Source of the DNA: Streptomyces phaeoluteigriseus
GTDB lineage: Bacteria; Actinomycetota; Actinomycetes; Streptomycetales; Streptomycetaceae
Length of the DNA: 48,518 nucleotides
Reading direction: 5' to 3'
Assembly (NCBI RefSeq): GCF_001896135.2
Contig: NZ_MPOH02000005.1
Coordinates: 332,269-380,786 of the forward strand
Below the pieces are notes generated by a model that was not told the origin of the DNA, made no database searches, and was given only the letters and a program-made list of their open reading frames with translations. The position numbers and the translations under genes are program-made. Below are positions 37,246-48,385 of this stretch, piece by piece. Within the stretch, counting starts at the first letter, position 1. Each line of letters starts with the position of its first letter.

Positions 37246-38422
37246 CTAGCGCCGTACCCGGGGCATGCCCAGGCCGATCCAGGAGATGATCTCCCGCTGG
37301 ATCTCGTTGTTTCCGCCGCCGAAGGTGAAGATCACGGCGGAGCGGTAGCCGCGTTCGAGTTCGCCGTGCAGGACGGCGCCGGCCGAGCCCTCCCGGAGGG
37401 CGCCGGGAGCGGCGACCACCTCCATCAGCCAGGCGTAGGCGTCCCGGCGGGCCTCGGAGCCGTAGACCTTGACGGCGGAGGCGTCCTGCGGGGTGAGGGT
37501 GCCGTTCTGGAGGGCGGCGACCATCTGCCAGTTGAGGAGTTTGAGGGCGTCGAGTCTCACATGGGTGCGGGCGAGGAGGCGGCGGACCCAGGGCAGGTCG
37601 ACGACGCGGCGGCCGTCGGCGAGCTTGGTCCCGGTCGCCCACCGCTGGACGTCGTGCAGGGCGCGGATGGCCATGGTGCCGTGCGCGGCCAGGGTCACGC
37701 GCTCGTGGTTGAGCTGGTTGGTGATCAGCCGCCAGCCCTGGTTCTCGGCGCCGACCCGGTGGGTGACGGGGACGCGCACGTTCTCGTAGTAGCTCGCGGT
37801 GGTGTCGTGCGAGGCGAGCGTGCGGATGAGCGTGCAGGAGTAGCCGGGGTCGGTGGTCGGGACCAGCAGCATGGTGATGCCCTTGTGGGGCGGGGCGTCG
37901 GGGTCGGTGCGCACGGCGAGCCACACCCAGTCGGCGGTGTCGCCGTTGGTCGTCCAGATCTTCTGGCCGTCGACGACGTACTCGTCCCCGTCGCGCACGC
38001 GCGGGTCTTCAGGGCGGCGAGGTCGGTGCCCGCGTCGGGTTCGCTGTAGCCGATCGCGAAGTCGATCTCGCGGCGAGGATCTTCGGCAGGAAGTACGCCT
38101 TCTGCTCGTCCGTGCCGTACCGCATGATCGTCGGGCCGACGGTGTTGAGCGCCATCAGGGGCAGCGGGACGCCCGCCTGCGCGGCCTCGTCGAAGAACAC
38201 GAACTGCTCGGTCGGCGTCAGCCCGCGCCCGCCGTACTCCTTCGGCCAGCCGACGCCCAGCCAGTTGTCCGCGCCGAGCCGGCGGATGGTCTCGCGGTAG
38301 AAGCGTTTCGCGGCGACCGGGTCGGCGTGCCGGGCGTACGCGTTGTCCGGTACCAGCTCGGCGAAGTAGGCACGCAGTTCGGTGCGCAGCCGCAACTGCT
38401 CGGGCGTGTGGTCGAGGTGCAC
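37246..38422 (-). CDS. Acyl-CoA dehydrogenase (two frame breaks)
   Basis: A protein of about 392 residues of the FadE type, which introduces the first double bond in beta-oxidation with FAD. N-terminal TPEQLRLRTELRAYFAELV; FAD/substrate region IDFAIGYSEPDAGTDLAALK; then DGDEYVVDGQKIWTTNG; the C-terminal FGGGNNEIQREIISWIGLG is like mycobacterial steroid FadE proteins. Three frames are used in turn. Adding one G near 38073 (GCC-GGC-GAG) and one near 38010 (GCG-GTG-CGC) restores a single frame. The GTG at 38422 follows CAGGAGG. A KstR-type operator lies about 50 bases upstream. Confidence 0.86.
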
Positions 38423-38468
38423 GGCGCCTCCTGGCTTCCCAAGGCCGGTCTCCTGACGGCGCACACCG

Positions 38469-38482
38469 TAGAACGTGTTTCA
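38469..38482. promoter_or_regulatory. KstR-type operator
   Basis: TAGAACGTGTTTCA fits the KstR consensus TNNAACNNGTTNNA at every fixed position. KstR is the TetR-family repressor of the mycobacterial and rhodococcal cholesterol regulon, and related sites occur ahead of acyl-CoA dehydrogenase genes in other actinomycetes. It lies 47-60 bases ahead of the GTG start. Confidence 0.65.
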
Positions 38483-38540
38483 GAAATTGGGAATGCCGGT
38501 CACCGGCCGGAGCCGCCGATCGGCCGTCTCGGGCACCACC

Positions 38541-38915
38541 TCACTCCAGCGTCTCCAGGAAGTCCGTGCAGGCGCGGGCACACGCGCGGCACGCGGCCGC
38601 ACTCTCCTCGGCGCCGGGATGCCGCTCGAAGACGTGCGCGGTCTCCAGGCAGACGGTCCGGCACCACTCCACCTGGACCCGGATTTCGGCTTCGTCCACC
38701 CGGTTGTCCTCGGACAGCACGCGGCAGGTCGCGTCACAGACCTCCGCGCACATGATCCCCTTGCGCCGCACGAACTCCTGCTGTTCGGTTCCGTCCGGAT
38801 CCACGAGGCTCGCACGCAGCGCGCAGGCCCGCGCGCACTCGGTGCACGCCTGGGCGCATGCGAAGCGGTCCTCCAGGAACCGGATGAGCTCCTGTTGGGA
38901 TGTCGTCGAAGTCAC
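38541..38915 (-). CDS. Cys-rich four-helix-bundle copper-storage-like protein
   Basis: A 124-residue protein with 12 cysteines spaced along helices: CAQACTECARAC, MCAEVCDATCRVL, WCRTVCLET and CRACARACTDF. This pattern fits the DUF326/Csp family, whose helical bundle packs many Cu(I) ions inside. No signal peptide is present, so it would act in the cytosol, like Csp3. The GTG at 38915 is chosen; its ribosome site is weak. No copper exporter or CsoR gene is adjacent. It is divergent from the DUF6479 gene. Confidence 0.87.
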   Translation of the reverse strand: MTSTTSQQELIRFLEDRFACAQACTECARACALRASLVDPDGTEQQEFVRRKGIMCAEVCDATCRVLSEDNRVDEAEIRVQVEWCRTVCLETAHVFERHPGAEESAAACRACARACTDFLETLE

Positions 38916-38995
38916 ACAGCGCGGGTTGCCTCGACGGCCCCCGCCAAACTCGACGGGGGCGAACCGGGCACGGAGAGCGACAGACGCCGCCTGGC

Positions 38996-39020
38996 GGTTC
39001 GCGACCGATTGGTGGGGTAT
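38996..39020 (+). promoter_or_regulatory. Possible sigma-B-type promoter
   Basis: GGTT at 38996-38999, 15 bases, then GGGTAT at 39015-39020 matches GNNT-N14-16-GGGTAY. The start point would fall at or just before the ATG at 39030, so the message may be leaderless. This would tie the DUF6479 gene to osmotic or general stress. Confidence 0.45.
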
Positions 39021-39029
39021 TCGCCTGAT

Positions 39030-39395
39030 ATGAGTAGCGCAAGCATGCAGTTGGCCTCCTCGAGCGGCCTGCTCAGCGTGGCCATGTTCGTGGTCGGTGC
39101 GGGTCTCGTGACCCTGCTGGCCGGCAGTTTCTGGCTGGGCGCACGCGTCAAGCAGCGCGAGCTGCCCCGGCCGCGCCCCGACGAGCAGCCGCAGCTGCCC
39201 CCGGACGGACCCGTGCACGAGGTCCGTCAGTACCGGGAGCCCGACGAGGTACCGCGGACCCCGAAGGGGGGCCGCGCCCTCACCCCGTACGAACTGACCA
39301 ACATGCAGACCCGGCCGAGCACGTCCAAGGAGCCGCGGCGCTGGAGTCCGGGCAGCAGCGGATCGTTCGGCGGGGGTGGACTGGGCGGCCACTGA
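39030..39395 (+). CDS. DUF6479 small membrane protein
   Basis: A 121-residue protein with one membrane helix (LLSVAMFVVGAGLVTLLAGSF, about residues 14-34), then a basic turn, a Pro-rich charged tail (PDEQPQLPPDGPVHEVRQYR) and the family ending RRWSPGSSGSFGGGGLGGH. The family is Streptomyces-specific and of unknown role, probably facing the cytosol with its tail. The ATG at 39030 is likely; a second at 39045 is an alternative. A sigma-B-like promoter lies just ahead. Confidence 0.82.
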   Translation: MSSASMQLASSSGLLSVAMFVVGAGLVTLLAGSFWLGARVKQRELPRPRPDEQPQLPPDGPVHEVRQYREPDEVPRTPKGGRALTPYELTNMQTRPSTSKEPRRWSPGSSGSFGGGGLGGH

Positions 39396-39455
39396 GCCCC
39401 GCCCCGCGCAACCAGCGCCCACCGTTCCCGGGCCATCGCGAACGGAGTGAGATCC

Positions 39456-39805
39456 ATGGCGACGACGGTCGCAGCACCCTGCCCCTGCCCGACTACGACC
39501 ACCTGCCCATCGGCGGCCTGGAGAGCCGCGTACGGTCGCTCACCGCCGGGGAGGTCGAGGAACTGCTCGCCTACGAACGCACGCACGCCGACCGCCTGCC
39601 GGTGACCGAGGTCCTGACGTCCCGCCTGGAGCAGCTGGCGGCGGGCGCCGAGCCGACTTCGGGGGACCCGGGAGCGCTGCGCCCGGAGCAGTCCACGGGG
39701 CGCTCCGGTTCCCCGGTGTCGCCGGCGACCTCGCCGCAGCCGTTCGGTCCGCCGCCGCACGGCACCCCGGATCAACGGGGCAGGCCGAAGGGCAACCGGA
39801 CGTAG
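39456..39805 (+). CDS. Small conserved soluble protein (frame break at second codon)
   Basis: The body reads STLPLPDYDHLPIGGLESRV, then RSLTAGEVEELLAYERTHAD, RLPVTEVLTSRLEQLAAGAE, and a Pro-rich tail ending PKGNRT, a pattern found in a short actinobacterial family linked to lipid droplets. It has no start codon in its own frame, but an ATG at 39456 with GGAG upstream is one base out; one missing G at about 39460 gives MADDGRSTLPLPDYD, the expected start. It follows the DUF6479 gene by 60 bases and may be co-transcribed. Confidence 0.72.
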
Positions 39806-39827
39806 GTCCGTCCCCGTCCGCGTCAAT

Positions 39828-39855
39828 CAGGGTCCGGGCCGGTGCCCGGGCCCTG
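39828..39855. terminator. Bidirectional hairpin terminator
   Basis: Arms CAGGGTCCGGGC (39828-39839) and GCCCGGGCCCTG (39844-39855) pair over 12 bp with one G-T pair and a 4-base loop. It sits between two convergent genes. Confidence 0.65.
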
Positions 39856-39889
39856 GCGTCCGTGGCGCCTGCGGCGGCGCGAGCCTCGG

Positions 39890-40741
39890 CTACAGCCGCG
39901 CCGCCAAGGCCACCGCCTGTTCGGCGTACGTCCGGCCGAACAGCACCGCGTGCACGAGCAGCGGGAACAGCTGGTGGAGACCGACCCGGTCCTCTCGGCC
40001 CGCCGCGAGGGGGGCCGCGTCCTGGTAGCCGTCCAGCACCCGGTTCAGGTGCGGGCAGCCGAACAGGTCCAGCATCGCGAGGTCGGTCTCGCGGTGTCCG
40101 CCGTGCGCGGCCGGGTCGATGAGGCGGGCATGTCCGTCGGCGCCCCACAGCACGTTGCCGTTCCACAGGTCGCCGTGGAGTCGGGCGGGCGGTTCCGGGG
40201 GGCCGGCCAGGTCGGGCAGCCGCTCGCAGACCCGCTCGACGAGGGCCGCCCCGGCGGGCCGCACGGTCCCCTGGTCGAAGGCCGTCCGCAGATACGGCAG
40301 CACCCGGTGCTCGGCGTACCAGGCGGGCCAGTCGTCGCCGGGCACGTTGCGCATCGGGGCGAGGCCGACGAACGCCTCCCGCGGGCCGTCCGGGGGCGGT
40401 GCGCCGAAGGCGGGGGCGCCGGTGAGGTGCAGGGCCGCCAGGTCGCGGCCGAACCGGAAGGCCGCTTCGGGGCTCGGCGGACCGGTCGGCACCCGGTCGG
40501 TCACCAGCCATCGTCCTCCGGCGCCGCGCACGGCCGGGACGCGGACCGTGCGGGCGTCGGCCAGCCAGCGCAGCCCGGCGGCCTCGGCCCGCACGGCGCG
40601 GGGGTCGCCCCGCTTGACCATCACCGCCCGCCCGCCGTCGAGGACGACCTCGGCGAGGTCCCCCGACAGCGGGCGCACGCGCTGGACGGCCGCACCCGTC
40701 AGCCACGCCGCGGCGGCACCCGGTTCGTCAGGCGGAGTCAC
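39890..40741 (-). CDS. Fructosamine-kinase-family protein
   Basis: A 283-residue kinase-fold protein. The catalytic loop is RLHGDLWNGNVLW and the metal motif IDPAAHGGHRETDLAML, both diagnostic of fructosamine/ketosamine kinases, which phosphorylate glycated amines so that the sugar is released. The front half has FRFGRDLAALHLTGAP and the Lys of VMVKRGDP as the ATP contact. The GTG at 40741 is used; the ribosome site is weak (GGGC). It converges on the small protein gene across a terminator. Confidence 0.88.
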   Translation of the reverse strand: MTPPDEPGAAAAWLTGAAVQRVRPLSGDLAEVVLDGGRAVMVKRGDPRAVRAEAAGLRWLADARTVRVPAVRGAGGRWLVTDRVPTGPPSPEAAFRFGRDLAALHLTGAPAFGAPPPDGPREAFVGLAPMRNVPGDDWPAWYAEHRVLPYLRTAFDQGTVRPAGAALVERVCERLPDLAGPPEPPARLHGDLWNGNVLWGADGHARLIDPAAHGGHRETDLAMLDLFGCPHLNRVLDGYQDAAPLAAGREDRVGLHQLFPLLVHAVLFGRTYAEQAVALAARL

Positions 40742-40781
40742 GGCGCCCAGGCTACGACGACGGGGGGGCCGGGGCGCCCTG

Positions 40782-40948
40782 GACGACACCCCGGCCACCG
40801 TGACGCCCTGTTCCCCAGCACCCCGAACCCGAGGACACCCAGGCCACCGTCACAACCCCGAACCCGGGGACACCTCGGCCACCGTCACACCCTGGACCCG
40901 ACGACACCCCGGTGCCCCGAGCCCGACAACACTCCGGTCACCGTCTCG
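40782..40948. repeat. Degenerate 24-bp direct repeats
   Basis: A core close to GACGACACCCCGGCCACCGT recurs at 40782, 40831, 40866, 40900 (partial) and 40925, with unequal spacers of 25-49 bases. It fills part of the 418-base gap (40742-41159) between the fructosamine kinase and the UvrA-like gene. No gene was seen in the gap. Confidence 0.6.
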
Positions 40949-41159
40949 CCCCGAGTGAAGCGACACCGCGACTCCCGGGCCACGACGACGCCGACCGTCA
41001 CCCGCCCGCGTACCCCGCGAGGTACTCACCCGTGACGGTCGAGCGGGCCGCGACCAGGTCGGCCGGAGTGCCCTCCAAGACCACCCGCCCGGCCTCCCCG
41101 GAAACCCCGGCCCGCACCACACCAGGGCACCCCGCCCCCCCACCACGACGACGTCCGCG

Positions 41160-43546
<2,387 letters not shown>

Positions 43547-43755
43547 CAACTGTCTCCATCGGTTGTCCGGGCCGGCCTTCGCGGTCTCCGTGGGCGTCGC
43601 TCTCACGCTATGCGCTGCCCGGTGACCGGCGCTTCTCGATTCCTGACCGAACCGGTCCGTGCCGGCGCTGCCGGGGCACGTACCGTGGCATACCCCTCGG
43701 ATCGGCGGCGGAGCACGGCCCGAACCCGCCGGTGGCGCACACCCCGCGACCGCTG

Positions 43756-44238
43756 ATGCGCGCGCCGGACACCTGCGTCGCCGACCTGGACGTGCCCGAC
43801 CGGCTCGTCACCTGCTGCTATCTGCTCCTAGCTGCTGCTATCCGTTGATCATCCCGGGCGCGGGGACGGTGACGATCTGCTCGGCGGGGCATCTGCCGGT
43901 CCTGGTCGTCGGGACGGGACAGGGCGTGCGGGCGCTCGACTGCCCGGTCAACATGCCTCTCGGCGTCGGCGTCGGCATCGGCGACGTCCCGCTCGAGCGG
44001 GCCCGCGCGAAGACACCCCCGGGGGCGACCCTGGTGCTCTACAAGGACGGCCTGATCGAGACACCGGGCAGCGACATGGAGCTGGGCATCGCCGAACTCA
44101 CCGTGCCGCTCCGGCAGTTGTTCGCCGACGCGCCCCGCCTGGAGAAGGCGGTCGACCGGATGCTCGCGGGTGCTGCCGGATCCGGAGAGTCACAACGACG
44201 ACGTGACCCTCCTGCTGGCACAGCTCCCGGCGGCGTAG
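43756..44238 (+). pseudogene. Decayed SpoIIE/PP2C phosphatase remnant
   Basis: Only the C-terminal half of a PP2C domain is left: VADLDVPDRLVTCCY, then TVTICSAGHLPVLVVGTGQG, TLVLYKDGLIETPGSDMELG and the metal-site end DPESHNDDVTLLLAQLPAA with stop. The start of the domain is missing. A 20-base duplication (43813-43832 repeated from 43833) brings in stops and shifts the frame, and a second shift near 44172 is best explained by two lost bases. Unlike the single-base breaks elsewhere, this looks like real decay. Confidence 0.8.
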
Positions 44239-44267
44239 GGCTCCGGACGCGGCGCGCGGCGCGCGCG

Positions 44268-44305
44268 CCTCGTCCCACGGCCCGGAGTGCGGCCGTGGGA
44301 CGAGG
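44268..44305. terminator. Strong bidirectional hairpin terminator
   Basis: Perfect 15-bp arms CCTCGTCCCACGGCC (44268-44282) and GGCCGTGGGACGAGG (44291-44305) with an 8-base loop, between the phosphatase remnant and the convergent ATP-grasp gene. Confidence 0.85.
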
Positions 44306-44319
44306 GCGGACGACCGGGT

Positions 44320-45390
44320 TCAGGCCGGGGCGGTGAAGCCCCTGCGGCCGGTGGTGACCGGCTGGGTCAGGTGCGGCTCCCGTGCCGTGCGACGGCCGCC
44401 CACCGCCAGCTCGTAGGCGTCCAGGTGCGCCTTGATGTACGGGACGGCCACGCTCTCGAGTTCCCCGTCGACGAACGCGGGCTGGACGTTGACCTCGAAG
44501 ACGACGCCGCCGTTCTCCACGGCCAGGTCGACCCCGGCGAAGGGCAGGCCGACGGAGGCGGTGGCGGCGACGGCGAGTTCGGTGAGGCGGGGCGGCAGGT
44601 CCGGCGGGTCGATGTGGACGGCGGTGGCGCCCTGGCAGGTGTTGCAGGGGGTGTCGGGGGCGGGCTGGAGATGTTCGCGGGCGTGCACGACGCGCCCGCC
44701 GAGGACGAAGACACGGAACTGGTGGCGCAGCCCGTCGGCGGTGAAGTTGCCCGCGTCGCGGGAGAGCATCCAGTCGGTGCCGTGCTCGGCGTAGTAGCCG
44801 GTCGCCGCCTCCAGTTGGGCGGGCGTGGTGACGTGGAAGGTGTCGTTGCCGCCGGTGCCGACGACGGGCCGCGCCCAGGTGTCGCCGCCGAGCCGCTCGA
44901 ACGCCTCGGCGGCCTCCCGTGCGGTGGGACGGGACAGGACGGCGGTCTCCATCTGGGCGATGCCGTCCCGGCGGAAGCGTTCGACGGTGAGGTTCTTCTC
45001 CGTGGCGGTCCGCCACGCGTCGGGGCCGGTGCCTAGTGTGACCACGTCATGGCGGCCCAGGAGTTCCTGGAAGCCGGCGAGGGCGCGGCGGCGGTGCGGC
45101 GGGATCTCGTACAGCACGACGATGTCGGGCACGAAGTCCAGCCCCTCCTGCGGGACCCGCAGCCGTAAGCGGCCTCCGTCGCGGACGCCGCGGCCGGAGG
45201 CTTGGGCCGCTCCGGCCGCTCCGGCCGTTCCGGGGCCTCCGTTTCCTGCGTTTCCTCCGGTCGCGAAGTGGCGGGAGTCGATGCGCACGGGCGGTGCGCC
45301 GGTGAGCAGTTCCACGGCGTCGGCCAGGTACTCGCTACATTTTTCGGGCGACGTCGGGTCGGCGATCAGGGCGATGCACGGTCGGGACAC
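44320..45390 (-). CDS. ATP-grasp-fold ligase (RimK-like)
   Basis: A 356-residue protein. The N-terminal domain is SRPCIALIADPTSPEKCSEY; the ATP-binding part includes ARPVVGTGGNDTFHV, HQFRVFVLGGRVVHAREHL, and the metal-binding VVFEVNVQPAFVDGE (Glu and Asn). ATP-grasp enzymes join a carboxylate to an amine through an acyl phosphate; the partner is unknown. Residues about 45-70 are an unusual Gly/Ala-rich insert (GGNAGNGGPGTAGAAGAAQA) encoded by short DNA repeats. The GTG at 45390 follows GGAGG. Confidence 0.85.
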   Translation of the reverse strand: MSRPCIALIADPTSPEKCSEYLADAVELLTGAPPVRIDSRHFATGGNAGNGGPGTAGAAGAAQASGRGVRDGGRLRLRVPQEGLDFVPDIVVLYEIPPHRRRALAGFQELLGRHDVVTLGTGPDAWRTATEKNLTVERFRRDGIAQMETAVLSRPTAREAAEAFERLGGDTWARPVVGTGGNDTFHVTTPAQLEAATGYYAEHGTDWMLSRDAGNFTADGLRHQFRVFVLGGRVVHAREHLQPAPDTPCNTCQGATAVHIDPPDLPPRLTELAVAATASVGLPFAGVDLAVENGGVVFEVNVQPAFVDGELESVAVPYIKAHLDAYELAVGGRRTAREPHLTQPVTTGRRGFTAPA

Positions 45391-45419
45391 AGCGGCCTCC
45401 AGTGGCTCTCGACGCGCGC

Positions 45420-45591
45420 TCGTACCGCGGTCCCGGTCGCGCGGTACGAAACGGCGTCACGGTGTGTGGTGCCTGTCGCGCGGGTGGTCCTCGCACCCGT
45501 CGCCCTGGGAGCCGCGCCGGGATACGGGCCGGCCGGGCCCGGACCACCGCCGGGGCCGGGGGGCCGGGCCCGGACCACCGCCGGGGCCGGG
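45420..45591. repeat. Palindrome and 31-bp tandem repeat in a 368-base gap
   Basis: The gap 45391-45758 holds no gene. A 10-bp palindrome (TCGTACCGCG and CGCGGTACGA, 10-base loop) at 45420-45449 lies 30 bases ahead of the ATP-grasp start and could be an operator. Two identical 30-base copies follow at 45531-45560 and 45562-45591, rich in GGGCCGGGCC, of unknown role. Confidence 0.6.
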
Positions 45592-45680
45592 GCGGCCGGT
45601 GACCACGTGGGTGGGGGCGCCCCGTCGGATCGTGCCGCGGGGCTGGCCGACCACTGTAAGCACCGGGCCCGGCCCCGTGA

Positions 45681-45745
45681 CAGGGCGCACGGCCGCCCGG
45701 CTCCTGCCCCTGCCTCTGCGCCGTCCGCCCGGACCGTGCGCCCTG
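45681..45745 (-). terminator. Probable terminator of the phosphoketolase gene
   Basis: Perfect 12-bp arms CAGGGCGCACGG (45681-45692) and CCGTGCGCCCTG (45734-45745) separated by 41 bases, starting 14 bases after the stop codon. The stem can extend outward with small bulges. The large loop lowers confidence. Confidence 0.45.
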
Positions 45746-45758
45746 CCCGGGGTCCGGG

Positions 45759-48143
45759 TCAGCCGTCCCAGGCCCAGTCGGCGACCTCCGGCAGATCGGT
45801 GCCGTGGACACGGATCCAGTCGTGGTGGCGCAGCCGGACGTCCTCCATCCGCTGGCGCACGGCCGCGGCACGCACGGCGAGGCCGGGGACGCGGTCGATG
45901 ACGTCCATGACCAGGCGGTACCGGTCGCAGTCGTTGCCGACCAGCATGTCGAACGGCGTGGTCGTGGTGCCGATCTCCTTGTAACCCCGCACGTGCAGGT
46001 GCTGGTGGCCGGTGCGGCGGTAGGCCAGACGGTGGATCAGCCACGGATAGCCGTGGTAGGCGAAGACGACGGGCCTGTCGGCGGTGAACAGACCGTCGTA
46101 CTCGAAGTCGCTCATGCCGTGCGGGTGTTCGCCGCTCGGCATCAGGCGGGCGATGTCGACGACGTTGACCACGCGGACCGCGAGTTCGGGCAGGTGGCGG
46201 CGGAGCAACTGGGCGGCGGCCAGCACTTCCTGGGTCGGTACGTCCCCGGCGCAGGCGAGGACGACGTCCGGTTCGCGGGTGCCGTTCTCGGTGCCGGCCC
46301 AGTCCCAGATCCCGGCGCCGCGGGCACAGTGGGCGCGGGCCTGGTCCAGCGTCAGCCAGTCGAAGCAGGGCTGCTTGCCGGCCACGACGACGTTGACGTA
46401 GTCGCGGCTGCGCAGCACGTGGTCGGCCACCGACAGCAGCGTGTTGGCGTCCGGCGGCAGATAGACGCGGACGGCTTCGGGGCTCTTGCTGAGGATGTGG
46501 TCGACGAAGCCGGGGTCCTGGTGGGAGAAGCCGTTGTGGTCCTGGCGCCACACATGCGACGTGAGCAGGTAGTTGAGGGAGGCGATGGGGGCGCGCCAGG
46601 GCAGCCGGCGGGTCACGCGCAGCCACTTGATGTGCTGGTTGACCATCGAGTCGACGATGTGCACGAACGCCTCGTAGCAGGAGAACAGTCCGTGCCGTCC
46701 GGTGAGCAGATAGCCCTCCAGCCAGCCCTGGCAGGTGTGTTCCGAGAGGATCTCCATCACCCGGCCGTGCCGGTCGAGGTCTTCGTCGACCTGGAGCGTC
46801 TGCGCCTGCCATGCCTTGCCGCTGGCCCCGTAGACGGCCTGGAGGCGGTTGGAGGCGGTCTCGTCGGGGCCGACCAGCCGGAAGTCGCGCCGCCCGGCGG
46901 TGGACCGCATCACTTCCTCCAGCAACTCACCGAGGACACCGGTGGGTTCGTGCCGGGTCGTGCCGGGCTTGTCGACGGCGACGGCATACGACTCCAAAGC
47001 GGGCAGCGGGAGTTCGCGCAGCAGGAGTCCGCCGTTGGCGTGCGGGGTGGCGCCGAGGCGGCGGGTGCCGTCGGGGATCCAGGTCAGTACGTCGTGCCGG
47101 GGGGCGCCCTGCTCGTCGAAGAGTTCCCCGGGCCGGTAGGAGCGCAGCCACGTCTCCAGCTGACGCAGGTGCTCCGGGTTGTCCCGTACGGCGGAGAGCG
47201 GGACCTGGTGGGCGCGCCACGTGCCCTCCACGGGCAACCCGTCGACCTGCGCGGGGCCGGTCCAGCCCTTCGGGGTGCGCAGCACGATCACCGGCCAGCG
47301 GGGGCCGCTGGCCGGCGCCTCGTCCCGGGCGGCGCGCTGGATCGCCGCGATGCGGTCCAGGGCGGTGTCCATGGCCTCGGCCATCGCGCGGTGCACGGCG
47401 GCCGGCTCGTCGCCGGTGACGTGGATCGGGTCGTGGCCGTAGCCCCGCAGCAGTTCGTCCAGTTCCGGTTCGGGGATGCGGGCCAGCACCGTCGGGTTGG
47501 CGATCTTGTAGCCGTTGAGGTGGAGGATCGGCAGGACGGCGCCGTCGTGGACCGGGTCGAGGAACTTGTTGGAGTGCCAGGAAGCGGCCAGCGGCCCGGT
47601 CTCCGCCTCACCGTCGCCGATCACGCAGGCGACGAGCAGGTCCGGGTTGTCGTAGGCGGCGCCGTAGGCGTGCGAGAGCGAGTAGCCGAGTTCGCCGCCC
47701 TCGTGGATGGAGCCGGGCGTCTCGGGGGCGACGTGGCTGGGGATGCCGCCGGGGAAGGAGAACTGCTTGAACAGCCGGGCCATGCCGGCCGCGTCCCGCG
47801 TGACGTCGGGGTACGTCTCGGTGTACGAGCCCTCCAGCCAGGAGTTGGCGACCACCGCCGGCCCGCCGTGGCCCGGCCCCCATACGCACAGGGCGTTCAG
47901 GTCACGGTCGCGGATGACACGGTTGAGGTGGGTGTACACGAGGTTCAGCCCGGGGGACGTACCCCAGTGCCCGAGCAGCCGCGGCTTGACGTGCTCCGGG
48001 CGCAGCGGCTCGGTGAGCAGGGGGTTGGCCATGAGGTAGATCTGGCCGACGGACAGGTAGTTCGCGGCGCGCCAGTGGGCGTCCAGCGTCCTCAGTTCGT
48101 CGTCGGTGAGACGGGCGGACGCCTGCTGGGGGTCGACGGACAT
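45759..48143 (-). CDS. xfp: Phosphoketolase (xylulose-5-P/fructose-6-P)
   Basis: A 794-residue thiamine-diphosphate enzyme that splits xylulose 5-phosphate or fructose 6-phosphate to acetyl phosphate plus a sugar phosphate. Family landmarks: [59 protein letters not shown], the ThDP motif [33 protein letters not shown] and [13 protein letters not shown]; length is as expected. The ATG at 48143 follows GAAGGGA; the longer open frame ahead is not coding-like. No acetate kinase gene is adjacent in the window. The frame is intact. Confidence 0.95.
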   Translation of the reverse strand: MSVDPQQASARLTDDELRTLDAHWRAANYLSVGQIYLMANPLLTEPLRPEHVKPRLLGHWGTSPGLNLVYTHLNRVIRDRDLNALCVWGPGHGGPAVVANSWLEGSYTETYPDVTRDAAGMARLFKQFSFPGGIPSHVAPETPGSIHEGGELGYSLSHAYGAAYDNPDLLVACVIGDGEAETGPLAASWHSNKFLDPVHDGAVLPILHLNGYKIANPTVLARIPEPELDELLRGYGHDPIHVTGDEPAAVHRAMAEAMDTALDRIAAIQRAARDEAPASGPRWPVIVLRTPKGWTGPAQVDGLPVEGTWRAHQVPLSAVRDNPEHLRQLETWLRSYRPGELFDEQGAPRHDVLTWIPDGTRRLGATPHANGGLLLRELPLPALESYAVAVDKPGTTRHEPTGVLGELLEEVMRSTAGRRDFRLVGPDETASNRLQAVYGASGKAWQAQTLQVDEDLDRHGRVMEILSEHTCQGWLEGYLLTGRHGLFSCYEAFVHIVDSMVNQHIKWLRVTRRLPWRAPIASLNYLLTSHVWRQDHNGFSHQDPGFVDHILSKSPEAVRVYLPPDANTLLSVADHVLRSRDYVNVVVAGKQPCFDWLTLDQARAHCARGAGIWDWAGTENGTREPDVVLACAGDVPTQEVLAAAQLLRRHLPELAVRVVNVVDIARLMPSGEHPHGMSDFEYDGLFTADRPVVFAYHGYPWLIHRLAYRRTGHQHLHVRGYKEIGTTTTPFDMLVGNDCDRYRLVMDVIDRVPGLAVRAAAVRQRMEDVRLRHHDWIRVHGTDLPEVADWAWDG

Positions 48144-48385
48144 CTCGGGTCCCTTCCAAGATCGGTTCGGCGGTAGGTGCGCGGGAAGTGCGGGGCCGGT
48201 CCGTTCCCTCCCACCCTCTCCCGACCCCCCGGGTACCCGCCAGGGCCGGACGGGCCATCCGGAGGACGCCGGACGGGGTGGGCGCTCGCTGGACGGATGC
48301 CGGGGTTCCCCGTGCCGGACGAGTGCACGGCCGCCGGGACCGGTGCCGGGCTCGCCGAGCGAGGGCGGGGCCTCCCGGCAGCGGG

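Noticed and set aside
45804..48176. Long open frame on the plus strand opposite the phosphoketolase
   Set aside because: Val/Gly/Ala-rich antisense shadow, typical of GC-rich DNA; the minus strand has a full phosphoketolase.
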